Assembly: GCF_036840915.1 (NCBI RefSeq)
Contig: NZ_CP085725.1
Coordinates: 1,922,001 to 1,986,000, forward strand
Source of the DNA: Flavobacterium hankyongi
Lineage (GTDB): Bacteria; Bacteroidota; Bacteroidia; Flavobacteriales; Flavobacteriaceae
Reading direction: 5' to 3'
DNA: 64,000 nucleotides
In this document: one piece after another, positions 1 to 9,378 of the stretch
Position numbering within the stretch: position 1 is the first letter of the stretch
How the letters are laid out: every line of letters starts with the position of its first letter
Translations under genes and position numbers: made by a program
Notes under the pieces: generated by a model
Database searches by the model: none
Seen by the model: the letters and a program-made list of their open reading frames with translations, nothing else
Told to the model about the DNA's origin: nothing

Positions 1-3000
1 TTAGCAGGCACTGGTCAAGCAATAAGAACATACATTGACTGGAACAATGACGGAGTCTTTGCTGATCCAGGAGAATTATATTATTCTTCAGGAACAACAA
101 CATTAACAGGAACAACAACATTCGGAATTGTTGTTCCTTCTGGACAAACTCCAGGAAATTATAGAATGAGAATTAGAACTAGACAAAATTCAACAATCGA
201 CCCTTGTTCAGTTTTAGGTTCTGGTGAGGCTGAAGATTACACAATTTCTGTTGTTACAGATTGTACACAAAAAATTACTAGCTGGACAGACGGATCAGCT
301 TGCGGCTCTCCAAACACGGTTAATTTAAGTGTAACTTCAACTGGAGCCACTGGATTTAGATGGTATAGTGCGAAAACTGGAGGAAGTCTATTAGCAACAA
401 CTGCAACTGGTAGCTGGACAACACCTTCAATAGCTACAACAACAACATATTGGGTAACTGCATATAACGGAACTTGTGAATCACTTTATAGAACTCCGGT
501 TAAAGCAACTATATTAACAACAACTAATATTGTAGTTACACCTTCTTCTCCTATTATTTGTGGGGAAAACACACCGATATCAATAAATGCTGCTGGTGAT
601 ACTACTGAAGAAGATTTATTAACACAAGATTTTGAAAGCGGAATAGGGTCTTGGGCTATATCACATACAACTTGGACGAGTCCGGGTGCAGATTCAGATT
701 GGAGCATAAAAACTAGTCCATACCAACCTTCTGGAACATCTGTATGGAAACCAGCAATAAACTCAGGGGCTATTGCTACAACTGGAAATAAATTTGCTTT
801 AACAACATCTGATTATAATGGTTCAAATATTGTAACTATTTTAACTTCTCCTATTGTAAATCCTTCAACATATACAAGTCTAACACTTACTTTTGATCAT
901 TTTTATTCAAATTTTAGTGGAGATAGTGCTGAAATACAAGTATCTATTAATGGAGGGGCTTTTACTGCAGTCACCCCTACAGCTGCTTCATACACAACTG
1001 ATATTGGAACTGCTGGTGACTTTGTAACACAAACTATTAACTTAAATGATTATGCATTACCTGCAAACACTCAATTACAGTTTCGTTTTGTTTATACTGC
1101 TCAGTTTGATGATGGTTGGGCTGTTGACAACATTAGACTATATGGTATCAAGCCTTTAAACACTACTTTTACTTGGAGCGGAGGGGTTGATGCGTATACT
1201 AATATTGCTTGTACAATTCCATATACAAATCAAAGTTTGTCTACTATCTATGTTTTACCAAATGCAACTCAATTAAGTTCACCTTCATGGAATTTTACTG
1301 CAACTGCTACATTATCGAATGGATGTTCGGTTGTAAAAAATATAAATGTTACAAACAACACAAAAACATGGTCTGGAGCATCATCTCAACTATGGAATGA
1401 TCCAACAAACTGGATTCCAAATGGAGTACCAAATGCTACTCATTGTGTTGTAATACCTAGTAATACCCAAATTACTGGTAGTGGAAATAATACTTATGCA
1501 TTAAATTTAACAGTAAAATCAACTGGAAACCTAGAATTACAATCTAATAATAGTTTAACTGTTACGGATTTTATAGATGTGAAAACAGGCGGAACATTTA
1601 ATGTAAGGAATTCGGCGAATTTAATTCAAGTGAATAACGTTGTGAATAGCGGAAATATAAACATGCAAAGAACTGCCTTTATAGACTACAGAGACTATGT
1701 GTACTGGTCTTCTCCTGTTGCAAACTTTAACTCAGCAAATATTTCTACGTATTCTAACAACAATAATTTATACAAATGGATTCCAACTGTTGCTGGTAAT
1801 GGTGTAGGAGGTTTTGGAAATTGGGTTAATGGAACTGAAACAATGACACTTGGTAAAGGATATATCGAAAGAGGACTTAACAATGCTCCTTTAAATTCTC
1901 CAGTAAATTTTACAGCTACTTTTTCTGGAGTTCCAAATAATGGAAATATTTCAACGCCAATATCTAGAGGAACATACAATTTGGGAACATCATACCCTTC
2001 GCCTTACTCTTCAACAAATGCAACACAAGATGATGACAATTGGAATTTACTTGGTAACCCATACCCTTCATCTATTAATGCAAAGGCATTCTTAACAGCT
2101 AACGCTGCTAATCTTGATGGATTTGTGAAAATTTGGACACACGGAATTGCCCCTAATTCAACTGCTCCTGATCCGTTTTATAATAATTACGCATACAACT
2201 ATGATGCAAATGATTATTTAACCTATAACCTCTCTGGAGCACAAACTCAAAATGGATTTGATGGCTATATTGGTGCTGGACAAGGATTTATTACCAAAAT
2301 GCTTCATACAAGTACTGGAACTTCAGCAAATGCTGTATTCGATAACAGCATGAGAAGTAACGCTTACAGAAACGATCAATTCTATAAAAATACAAATACA
2401 AACGCTACTACTAGTGATATTCCTGAAGGTAGACTTTGGATTGATTTAATATCTTCTTCAGCTAGTAATTCAATACTCGTAGCCTATGTGAATGGCGCAA
2501 CTAATGGTAAAGACCAAATGTATGATGCTCAAGCCGATTTAAAAACCACTTTCAATTTCTATTCATTACTAGATGGATATGATAGAAATGTAATTCAAGG
2601 CAGAAGCGTTCCTTTTGATCAAAATGATTTAGTCCCTTTAGCTATAAAAGTACCTTCTAACGGAAATTACACGATTGCTATTCAAGGTGTAGATGGTTTC
2701 TTTTCAAATCCAAGTCAATCTATTTACTTAGAAGACAAACAAGCAAATATCATTCATGATTTACGTTCGGCTCCTTACCACTTTACAAGTACTAACGGTG
2801 AATTTACGGAACGCTTTGTGTTACGATACACTAATCAAACTTTAGCCAACGAAGTATTTGATTATAGTAATACAGTTTCTGTTTATGCCAATGAAAACAT
2901 CACTATTAAGTCTGCATTAGAAAATATTAGAGATGTAAAAATATATGATGTACTCGGAAAAAATCTTGTAAACAAAAATAAAATCGGTAAAAATGAAATT

Positions 3001-3093
3001 GTTCTAACAGAACTTAAATCATCTTCAACAGTATTGATTGTTAAAGTAATTCTTGATAACGGAACCGAAGTTACCAAAAAGGTAATTTTCTAA
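1..3093 (+). CDS. Type IX secretion adhesin-like protein, 5' partial
   Basis: The frame is open from base 1 with no stop, so the gene begins outside the window; about 1030 residues are visible. In order: a GEVED-type domain (residues 1-85, IDWNNDG and GEAEDYTISV), an Ig-like segment (about 90-170), a choice-of-anchor-J/MAM-like domain (about 205-385, starting DFESGIGSW and ending DGWAVDNIRLYG), then a module of about 575 residues shared with the genes at 5275 and 9379. The last 70 residues form a type IX type-A sorting domain (KIYDVLGKNL, ending TKKVIF), so export by the type IX system and surface attachment or release are expected. The domain mix suggests adhesion or matrix binding, which is inference. 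A strong terminator follows. Confidence 0.88.
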   Translation, partial: LAGTGQAIRTYIDWNNDGVFADPGELYYSSGTTTLTGTTTFGIVVPSGQTPGNYRMRIRTRQNSTIDPCSVLGSGEAEDYTISVVTDCTQKITSWTDGSACGSPNTVNLSVTSTGATGFRWYSAKTGGSLLATTATGSWTTPSIATTTTYWVTAYNGTCESLYRTPVKATILTTTNIVVTPSSPIICGENTPISINAAGDTTEEDLLTQDFESGIGSWAISHTTWTSPGADSDWSIKTSPYQPSGTSVWKPAINSGAIATTGNKFALTTSDYNGSNIVTILTSPIVNPSTYTSLTLTFDHFYSNFSGDSAEIQVSINGGAFTAVTPTAASYTTDIGTAGDFVTQTINLNDYALPANTQLQFRFVYTAQFDDGWAVDNIRLYGIKPLNTTFTWSGGVDAYTNIACTIPYTNQSLSTIYVLPNATQLSSPSWNFTATATLSNGCSVVKNINVTNNTKTWSGASSQLWNDPTNWIPNGVPNATHCVVIPSNTQITGSGNNTYALNLTVKSTGNLELQSNNSLTVTDFIDVKTGGTFNVRNSANLIQVNNVVNSGNINMQRTAFIDYRDYVYWSSPVANFNSANISTYSNNNNLYKWIPTVAGNGVGGFGNWVNGTETMTLGKGYIERGLNNAPLNSPVNFTATFSGVPNNGNISTPISRGTYNLGTSYPSPYSSTNATQDDDNWNLLGNPYPSSINAKAFLTANAANLDGFVKIWTHGIAPNSTAPDPFYNNYAYNYDANDYLTYNLSGAQTQNGFDGYIGAGQGFITKMLHTSTGTSANAVFDNSMRSNAYRNDQFYKNTNTNATTSDIPEGRLWIDLISSSASNSILVAYVNGATNGKDQMYDAQADLKTTFNFYSLLDGYDRNVIQGRSVPFDQNDLVPLAIKVPSNGNYTIAIQGVDGFFSNPSQSIYLEDKQANIIHDLRSAPYHFTSTNGEFTERFVLRYTNQTLANEVFDYSNTVSVYANENITIKSALENIRDVKIYDVLGKNLVNKNKIGKNEIVLTELKSSSTVLIVKVILDNGTEVTKKVIF

Positions 3094-3121
3094 AATATAC
3101 TATTCAAAGACCCTAATAAAG

Positions 3122-3146
3122 ACCACTCTTTTAGAGTGGTTTTTTT
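3122..3146 (+). terminator. Rho-independent terminator
   Basis: The stem ACCACTC/GAGTGGT with loop TTTTA is followed by six or more T, 29 bases after the stop of the first adhesin gene. A close relative of this hairpin follows the gene at 5275, and a decayed one follows the pseudogene. Confidence 0.9.
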
Positions 3147-3734
3147 ATACAAATTAAATAATTACATTAATAGCATCTCAATAAAACTTCCAATAATTCA
3201 AAGAACTATACAAAAGCAAACAACCAACAAATCAATATTGAAATTGCTTACAGTTCTTAATTACAATTTCTTTTATACACCTTAAACAGTGTAAAAAAGC
3301 ATTAAAATTAAAAACATTTTTTAAATCATTTTAACCCTTAACTCATTGACTAAATTATAGCATTATAAGAAATAATATTTACGGTTTTTCCGTACAATTT
3401 GTTAAATTTCTACAAACAAAACACTGTAATTCAAAAACATAGAATAACGCATTTTTCTAAACCAAATAAAAAGTATAAGTAAAAAAAATCCACACAAAGC
3501 CTATTTTTTACAAAATCTTACTTTTCTTAAATTTTAGAAGACTTCAAGAATACGAACAAGTATTTTCAAACCCTTTGAGAAAAACTCCTATCACTTTCCC
3601 TGGCAGGCTACTTATTTTAAGTTCACAACAAGTACTCAAACAAATACTTATATAACTAAAAATAGAATAAAACACGTAAATCCATCAAGTAATAATTCAA
3701 AAAACCACTAAAAAGCTTGTAAACAGAAAAATTA
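3147..3734. other. AT-rich intergenic stretch
   Basis: No supported reading frame is seen. The only structured element is the inverted repeat at 3380-3394, which together with its flanks matches the leader of the gene at 5275. The stretch therefore probably contains the former control region of the decayed gene that follows. Confidence 0.5.
3380..3394 (+). promoter_or_regulatory. TACGG-T5-CCGTA inverted repeat, copy 1
   Basis: This is a perfect 5-base stem with a T5 loop. The next bases (CAATTTGTTAAA) closely match those after the second copy at 5194-5208. It lies upstream of the decayed adhesin. It could be a DNA operator (TACG-N7-CGTA) or an RNA hairpin in the leader; the sequence does not decide. 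Confidence 0.45.
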
Positions 3735-4875
3735 TTATGTTAATTTAATAAATATTTCGAAATTTCTTTAACCATAAACTCTTATTATCAAATAAATTTC
3801 AATACACTAGACATTTCATTTAAAACAAACGACCAAAATACAAGCAACACAGACTCTACAAGTGTCGTAATCAGAAGCAGCACATACAGTCGTCATATAT
3901 CTGATACTTAATTCACAGCTGAACTACTAATATAAATATCACCTCATTAACAAATATAACTGGAAATATAAAATTAAGAATCTATACTTGGGTCGGTAGC
4001 AACTAAAACCCTAACAATAATTTATACAAATGGATTCCAACTCTTGCTGATAATAGTATGGAAATCTTGGAAGTTGAATTATATGGGACTAAAACAATTT
4101 TACCTGGAGTTCCAAATAATGGAAATATTTCAATGCCAATATCTAGAGAAATATGCAATTTAGGAAAATCACACTCTTCAAAAAACGCTAATACTATTGA
4201 TATTCCTGAAGGTAGACTTTGGATTGATTTAATATCTTCATCAGCTAGTAATTCAATACTCGCAGCCTATGTGAATGTTGCAACTAATGGTAAAGACCAG
4301 ATGTATGATGCTCAAGCCGATTTAAAAGCCACTTTCAATTTCTATTCATTACTAGATGGATATGATAGAAATGTAATTCAAGGCAGAAGCGTTCCTTTTG
4401 ATCAAAATGATTTAGTCCCATTAGCTATAAAAGTACCTTCTAACAGAAATTACACAATTGCTATTCAAAGTATATATGGTTTCTTTTCAAATCCAAGTCA
4501 ATCTATTTACTTAAAAGACATACAAGCAAACATCACTCATGATTTAAATTCGACTCCTTAGCACTTTACAAGCATTAATGGTGAATTTACGGAACGCTTT
4601 GTGTTACGATACACTAATCAAACTTTAAGCAATGATACTTTTGAGTTTTCTGATTCTGTTTCTGTATATGCTAACCAATATCTTAACATCAAATCTTCAT
4701 CAGAAAATATAACAGACGTAAAAGTATTCGATGTGCTTGGAAAACAATTCTTAGCAAAAACAAAATTGGTAAAAACGAAATTAGTTTAACAGAACTTAAA
4801 GCAAATTCATCTGTTATAATTGTTAAAGTTATCCTAGAAAATGGAAATGAAGTCACTGAAAAAGTGATTTTCTAA
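3735..4875 (+). pseudogene. Decayed mosaic type IX adhesin gene
   Basis: Bases 3735-4010 align with the N-terminal coding region of the gene at 5275 (positions about 5545-5830). Bases 4014-4620 align with the C-terminal module of the first gene, and bases about 4620-4920 again match the gene at 5275, including its terminator region. Visible lesions are many substitutions in the 5' part, a large internal deletion at 4010-4030, a TAC-to-TAG nonsense change at 4559-4561, and a one-base deletion near 4740 in the A-run after GTGCTTGG that shifts the frame. Two reading frames remain (4058-4561 and 4601-4789) but neither is likely to make a functional protein. Confidence 0.88.
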
Positions 4876-5062
4876 AAATATTTTATCCTTAAAATGTAAA
4901 ACCACTCTAAAAAGGATATGTTTTTTGTAAATAAAATTCTTACAAATTAAATTAAATAAAATTCAAAAATAATTTAAATAATTGAAAATCAAGTGCTTAC
5001 ACTTTATTTGCAAACTAAAAACAAATCTCAAATTTTAACTGAAAAACAGATAGTTAAAATGC

Positions 5063-5093
5063 TTGAAATCAACTATGTTATGAATTAATTTTG
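5063..5093 (+). promoter_or_regulatory. Bacteroidetes-type promoter for the adhesin at 5275
   Basis: TTG at 5063-5065, a 20-base spacer and TAATTTTG at 5086-5093 match the TTG-N19-21-TAnnTTTG consensus of the main Bacteroidetes sigma factor. A start site near 5098-5100 would leave a leader of about 175 bases, which holds the second TACGG hairpin. Confidence 0.6.
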
Positions 5094-5193
5094 CACGTCG
5101 AAAATCGCGAGAATAATTTTATTCAAAAAACACTCTCGTAATTTCTTTAAGATATTATAATGACAAATTTATAGTCTTTTAAAAAATAATCAT

Positions 5194-5208
5194 TACGGTT
5201 TTTCCGTA
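5194..5208 (+). promoter_or_regulatory. TACGG-T5-CCGTA inverted repeat, copy 2
   Basis: This is identical to the copy at 3380-3394, with similar flanks (CAAATTGTTAAAA follows). It lies 66 bases before the chosen start codon and downstream of the predicted promoter at 5063-5093, which favours a leader RNA hairpin or a roadblock operator over an activator site. Confidence 0.45.
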
Positions 5209-5274
5209 CAAATTGTTAAAAAATTGTATTCAAAAAACATAAAAATTTATAACACACTAAACAGGACAGAGTCT

Positions 5275-8049
5275 ATGAAACTATTCTACTCCAAAACCAT
5301 CTTTTTTCACAAAACCTTATTATTATTTTTATTTTTGATAGGTTACCAAGGATATGCACAAATATTTACAGATCCATTAAATGGTTCTATAACTTCTGGA
5401 AATACATATTTTAAATCAGCAACAGGTACAACAACTAACGCAAACATAAATGTCGATGGAATACGTTACATTAGTTCACCAAGCACTAGTATGACTGCGA
5501 ACAATGCCTATTTTGCATACAACTGGACAAGTAACAATATTAATCTAACTAAATATTTCGAAATCTCTTTAAGTCCAAAATCGTGTTATCAAATAAATTT
5601 CAATACACTAGACATTTCTTTTAAAATTAATGACCAAAATTCTAACAATATAGGTCCTACACGTGTAGCTATCAGATGTAGTTCAGATAATTACACTTCA
5701 GATTTATATACATATAGTATAACAACTATAAATCATGCTTGGGTTGCTAGTATAGATATTACTTCATTAACAAATATTAGTGGAAATATAAAATTCAGAA
5801 TCTATGCTTGGGGGGGTAACAGCTCAAACTCTAATAATAATTTTGGAATAAATGATTACAGTTTCACTAATGGTTCAGTAAATTCAAATATAACTACACC
5901 AATAGTTAGTACAACAGCAGCAACTTGTGGAGCAGCTGGAACTGCTACAATTACAAACTATAGCGCAGGAAACTCCTATACTTTTACTCCTACTGGACCT
6001 ACAGTAAGTGCTGGAGGAACAATTAATAGTATGGTTACTGGCACATCATATACTGTAAGAGCAAGCAATGGTGGTTGTAATTCAGCTAATTCAAACAGTT
6101 TTAGCATTACTGCAGCACTTCCTATCCCTGCAACTCCAACGGTAAATACAACTTCTATTACTTGTGCAACTTCTGGAACTGCAACAATCACAAATTATAA
6201 TGCATTAAATACATATACGTTTGTTCCAACAGGTCCAACGGTAAGTGCTGGTGGTATCATTAACGGCATGGTTACAGGCACATCATATACTGTACAAGCA
6301 AACAACGGAAGTTGTACATCTAACACCTCATCATCTTTTGTAATAGTTGATAATTCTTCTACTACTTGGAATGGCAGCACATGGAGTAATGGCAATCCAG
6401 ATTTGACTAAAAATGCTATAATCAATGCAGACTATGACATGGTTAATAACTCTGCCTTAGCTAATATAAACGCCTGCAGCCTAACTATTAATTCTCCTGC
6501 TAAAGTTATTGTAAAATCAAACGCTACTTTTACACTTCAAAACACATTAACCGTTTCGACAGGCGCAACATTTAACATAAAAAACAATGCAAGTTTAATC
6601 CAAATAAACAATGTTTCTAATAATGGAAACATAAATATGGAAAGAACAGCTTTTATTGATTTTAGAGATTATGTATACTGGTCTTCTCCTGTTGCAGGAT
6701 TTAATTCAGCAAACATATCTGCGTATTCAAACAACGCTTATCTTTACAAATGGAATCCAACAACCGGTGCCACAAATGGTTTTGGAAACTGGGCTAATGG
6801 CGTAGAAACAATGGTTCTTGGAAAAGGTTATATTGAAAGAGGATTAAACAATGCTCCTTTAAACTCTCCAGTTAATTTCACAGCCACTTTTACAGGTATA
6901 CCAAATAACGGCAACATAACAACACCTATAGCTAGAGGAACTTACACTGGTGTAAACTACAACACGGGAGTATCTACAACCCCTGCTACTGACGATGATG
7001 ACAACTGGAACTTATTAGGAAATCCTTACCCATCTGCAATTTCAGCTGCTGATTTCTTGAACGCAAACGCTACAAACCTTGATGGTTTTGTTAAAATTTG
7101 GACACATGGAATGGCTCCAAGCACAACTGCTCCCGATCCATTCTACAACAATTATGTATATAACTATGATCCTAATGATTACATCACTTGGAATCTTTCA
7201 GGAGCTTCAACACCAGGATTTAACGGATATATTGCTGCTGGACAAGGATTCATTACAAAAATGAAACATACAAGTCCTACAACTACTTCGACTGCGCAAT
7301 TTAACAATAGCATGAGAAACGCATCTTATACAAACAACCAATTTTATAAATCTGCCAATAATCAAAAATCTTCAAACATCGAGGAAGGACACATTTGGAT
7401 TGATCTTGTTTCGTCTTCTGCAAGTACAAGAGCTTTGGTTGCTTATGTTAATGGAGCTACAGATGAAAAAGACCAAATGTATGACGCACAAGCAGACATG
7501 AAATCAAATTTCAGAATCAACTCATTATTAGGCCCTGAAAGATTAATAATTCAAGGTAAAAAAGTACCTTTTGACTCAAACGATCAAGTTTTTATAGCTT
7601 ACAGTGCACCTACAAACGGAACTTACAGCATTGCTATTGGGGCTGTAGATGGATTATTTACAGACCTAAGTCAAAACATTTATCTGGAAGACAAACAACT
7701 TAATATAATTCATAATTTACGATCTACTCCTTATCAATTCACTACAAATCAAGGAGAGAACACAAACCGTTTTGTATTAAGATATACAAACCAAACATTA
7801 AGCAATGATACTTTTGTGTTTTCTAATTCTGTTTCTGTATATGCTAACCAATATCTTAACATCAAATCCTCATCAGAAAATATAACAGACATAAAAGTAT
7901 TTGATGTGCTTGGAAAAACAATTCTTAGCAAAAACAAAATTGGCAAAAACGAAATTAGTTTAACAGAACTTAAAGCAAATTCATCTGTTATAATTGTTAA
8001 AGTTATCCTAGAAAATGGAAATGAAGTCACTAAAAAAGTGATTTTCTAA
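5275..8049 (+). CDS. Type IX secretion adhesin-like protein
   Basis: About 924 residues. The ATG at 5275 is chosen over an in-frame TTG at 5224 because it opens directly into a signal peptide (MKLFYSK, a hydrophobic stretch, then GYAQ). After an N-terminal beta-rich domain come two tandem repeats of about 79 residues (GTATITNY ... GPTVSAGG ... GTSYTV), then the C-terminal module shared with the two flanking adhesins (GYIERGLNNAPLNSPVNF, NLLGNPYPS, DPFYNNY). It ends in a type IX type-A sorting domain (KVFDVLGK ... TKKVIF). It is expected to be exported and cell-surface attached or released. It is the apparent donor of both ends of the upstream pseudogene. Confidence 0.88.
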   Translation: MKLFYSKTIFFHKTLLLFLFLIGYQGYAQIFTDPLNGSITSGNTYFKSATGTTTNANINVDGIRYISSPSTSMTANNAYFAYNWTSNNINLTKYFEISLSPKSCYQINFNTLDISFKINDQNSNNIGPTRVAIRCSSDNYTSDLYTYSITTINHAWVASIDITSLTNISGNIKFRIYAWGGNSSNSNNNFGINDYSFTNGSVNSNITTPIVSTTAATCGAAGTATITNYSAGNSYTFTPTGPTVSAGGTINSMVTGTSYTVRASNGGCNSANSNSFSITAALPIPATPTVNTTSITCATSGTATITNYNALNTYTFVPTGPTVSAGGIINGMVTGTSYTVQANNGSCTSNTSSSFVIVDNSSTTWNGSTWSNGNPDLTKNAIINADYDMVNNSALANINACSLTINSPAKVIVKSNATFTLQNTLTVSTGATFNIKNNASLIQINNVSNNGNINMERTAFIDFRDYVYWSSPVAGFNSANISAYSNNAYLYKWNPTTGATNGFGNWANGVETMVLGKGYIERGLNNAPLNSPVNFTATFTGIPNNGNITTPIARGTYTGVNYNTGVSTTPATDDDDNWNLLGNPYPSAISAADFLNANATNLDGFVKIWTHGMAPSTTAPDPFYNNYVYNYDPNDYITWNLSGASTPGFNGYIAAGQGFITKMKHTSPTTTSTAQFNNSMRNASYTNNQFYKSANNQKSSNIEEGHIWIDLVSSSASTRALVAYVNGATDEKDQMYDAQADMKSNFRINSLLGPERLIIQGKKVPFDSNDQVFIAYSAPTNGTYSIAIGAVDGLFTDLSQNIYLEDKQLNIIHNLRSTPYQFTTNQGENTNRFVLRYTNQTLSNDTFVFSNSVSVYANQYLNIKSSSENITDIKVFDVLGKTILSKNKIGKNEISLTELKANSSVIIVKVILENGNEVTKKVIF
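5923..6330 (+). repeat. Tandem intragenic repeat, two units of about 237 bases
   Basis: Units begin at 5923 and 6160 with ACTTGTG and encode the same Ig-like pattern (TCA-GTATITNY-YTF-PTGPTVSAGG-MVTGTSYTV-A-NG-C). Variation is largely at synonymous sites, which suggests a duplicated domain kept under selection. Confidence 0.75.
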
Positions 8050-8074
8050 AAATATTTTTATCCTTAAAATGTAA

Positions 8075-8102
8075 AACCACTCTAAAAAGGGTGGTTTTTT
8101 TA
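8075..8102 (+). terminator. Rho-independent terminator
   Basis: The stem ACCACTCT/AGGGTGGT (one G-T pair) is followed by a T-run, 26 bases after the adhesin stop. Its sequence resembles the terminator at 3122-3146. Confidence 0.85.
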
Positions 8103-8309
8103 TTTACTGAAAAATATTTATATTTTTTTCTTATAGAATGAACTATAATCGATTAAGTGTTTGATTTTAGATTATACACAAATACAGTTTTAATAGTTAA
8201 TATGAAATAATTTCATTACTTATCAATACTCGTCCTTCAACAATTTCATTTGGTGTCATTACACAACCAACATGTAGTCTAACTAGCAGAAACGTTATTC
8301 TAAAAAACC

Positions 8310-9158
8310 TGTACTTTATCTGGCTAGCATTACTAGATTCACATGACATATAGCTCCTGAACTAAGATTTTTTTTACCAAAATGCTTCATACAAATACAA
8401 GCAACAATGCAGTTTTTAACAATAGGATGAAAAATACATCTTATACAAAATAATGAGTTTTTTAGAACTAAAATTTCTCAAAAACCAACACAAAAGAAGA
8501 AGGTTGTATTTGGTTAGATTTGACATCCCAATCAGCTAGCACAACAACATTAATTATATCTGTAAATAATCCAATTAATGAAAGAGAATAAATTATATGA
8601 TACAACAGCAAATCTAAAATCAAATTTTCAGAATTAACACACGCCTCAATTGTGAAAGACTTTTAATTCAAGGTAAAAAAACTCCTTTTAATAAAGAAGA
8701 CAGAATAAATTTTGCTTTCAATGTCCCAACAAATGGAAATTACACACTTGCAATAAATTATCTTGATGGAGTATTAACTAATCTAAACCAAAAATATCTT
8801 TTTGAAAGACAAACAACTTGATATGATTCAAAGTTTAACGATCTGCACTGTATCATTTTGTTACAACACAAGGAGAAAACATAAATAGATTATGTTACGT
8901 TATACAAATCAAACATTAAACAATAATGATTTTGATTATAACAATTCAATTACTTTTTATACTACAAAAGCAATTAGCATTAAGTACACCATAGAGAATA
9001 TAAAAAACTTATGATGTTCTAGGAAAATTGATATTAATTAAGAACAATATCAATTTAAAAGAATTGATTTTTAACGAACTTAAACAACTTCAAGTTTAGT
9101 AATCGTTAAAATAATATTAAATAACGAAAATGAAATTATCAAAAAAATTCTATTTTAA
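8310..9158 (+). pseudogene. Decayed type IX adhesin C-terminal remnant
   Basis: Translated pieces in shifting frames match the shared C-terminal module: FYQNASYK-like text at 8370, EGCIWLDLTSQSAS near 8500, a match to ERLLIQGKK near 8655, TNGNYTLAINYLDG near 8735, LRYTNQTLNN near 8895 and YDVLGK near 9010. The remnant ends with a KKILF-stop like the living copies. Several stops and indels break it, and no frame longer than a few dozen codons survives. The homologous part begins close to 8310; bases 8103-8309 show nothing recognisable. It is more diverged than the pseudogene at 3735. Confidence 0.8.
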
Positions 9159-9186
9159 ATAAACGAAATCTTGATCTTTTCCAAAA

Positions 9187-9207
9187 AACCTCAGTTGAGA
9201 TTTTTTT
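9187..9207 (+). terminator. Weak terminator-like hairpin after the remnant
   Basis: A short CTCA/TGAG stem with a T7 tail follows the decayed gene by about 30 bases. It is probably the relic of that gene's terminator. Confidence 0.4.
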
Positions 9208-9378
9208 GTACTTTTTTGATACAAAGCAATTTAAGCATTAACATTTTGCATTTCATCGATAAAATTTGTTTTTTATCGAATAAATAAGCCTTTTATCGAT
9301 ATTAACAAACTTCTTAACGTTTTTTTAATATTTTAACAAAAATTTTTCAAAAAACAACTAACTTAACTAAAATACCAC

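Noticed and set aside
5224..5274. TTG start and 17 extra residues for the second adhesin.
   Set aside because: The ATG at 5275 gives a proper signal peptide; the added residues are not signal-like.
9252..9310. Three ATCGAT/TTTTATCGA repeats upstream of the giant adhesin.
   Set aside because: The units are short and unevenly spaced in AT-rich DNA; no -7 element is placed to use them, so no site was called.
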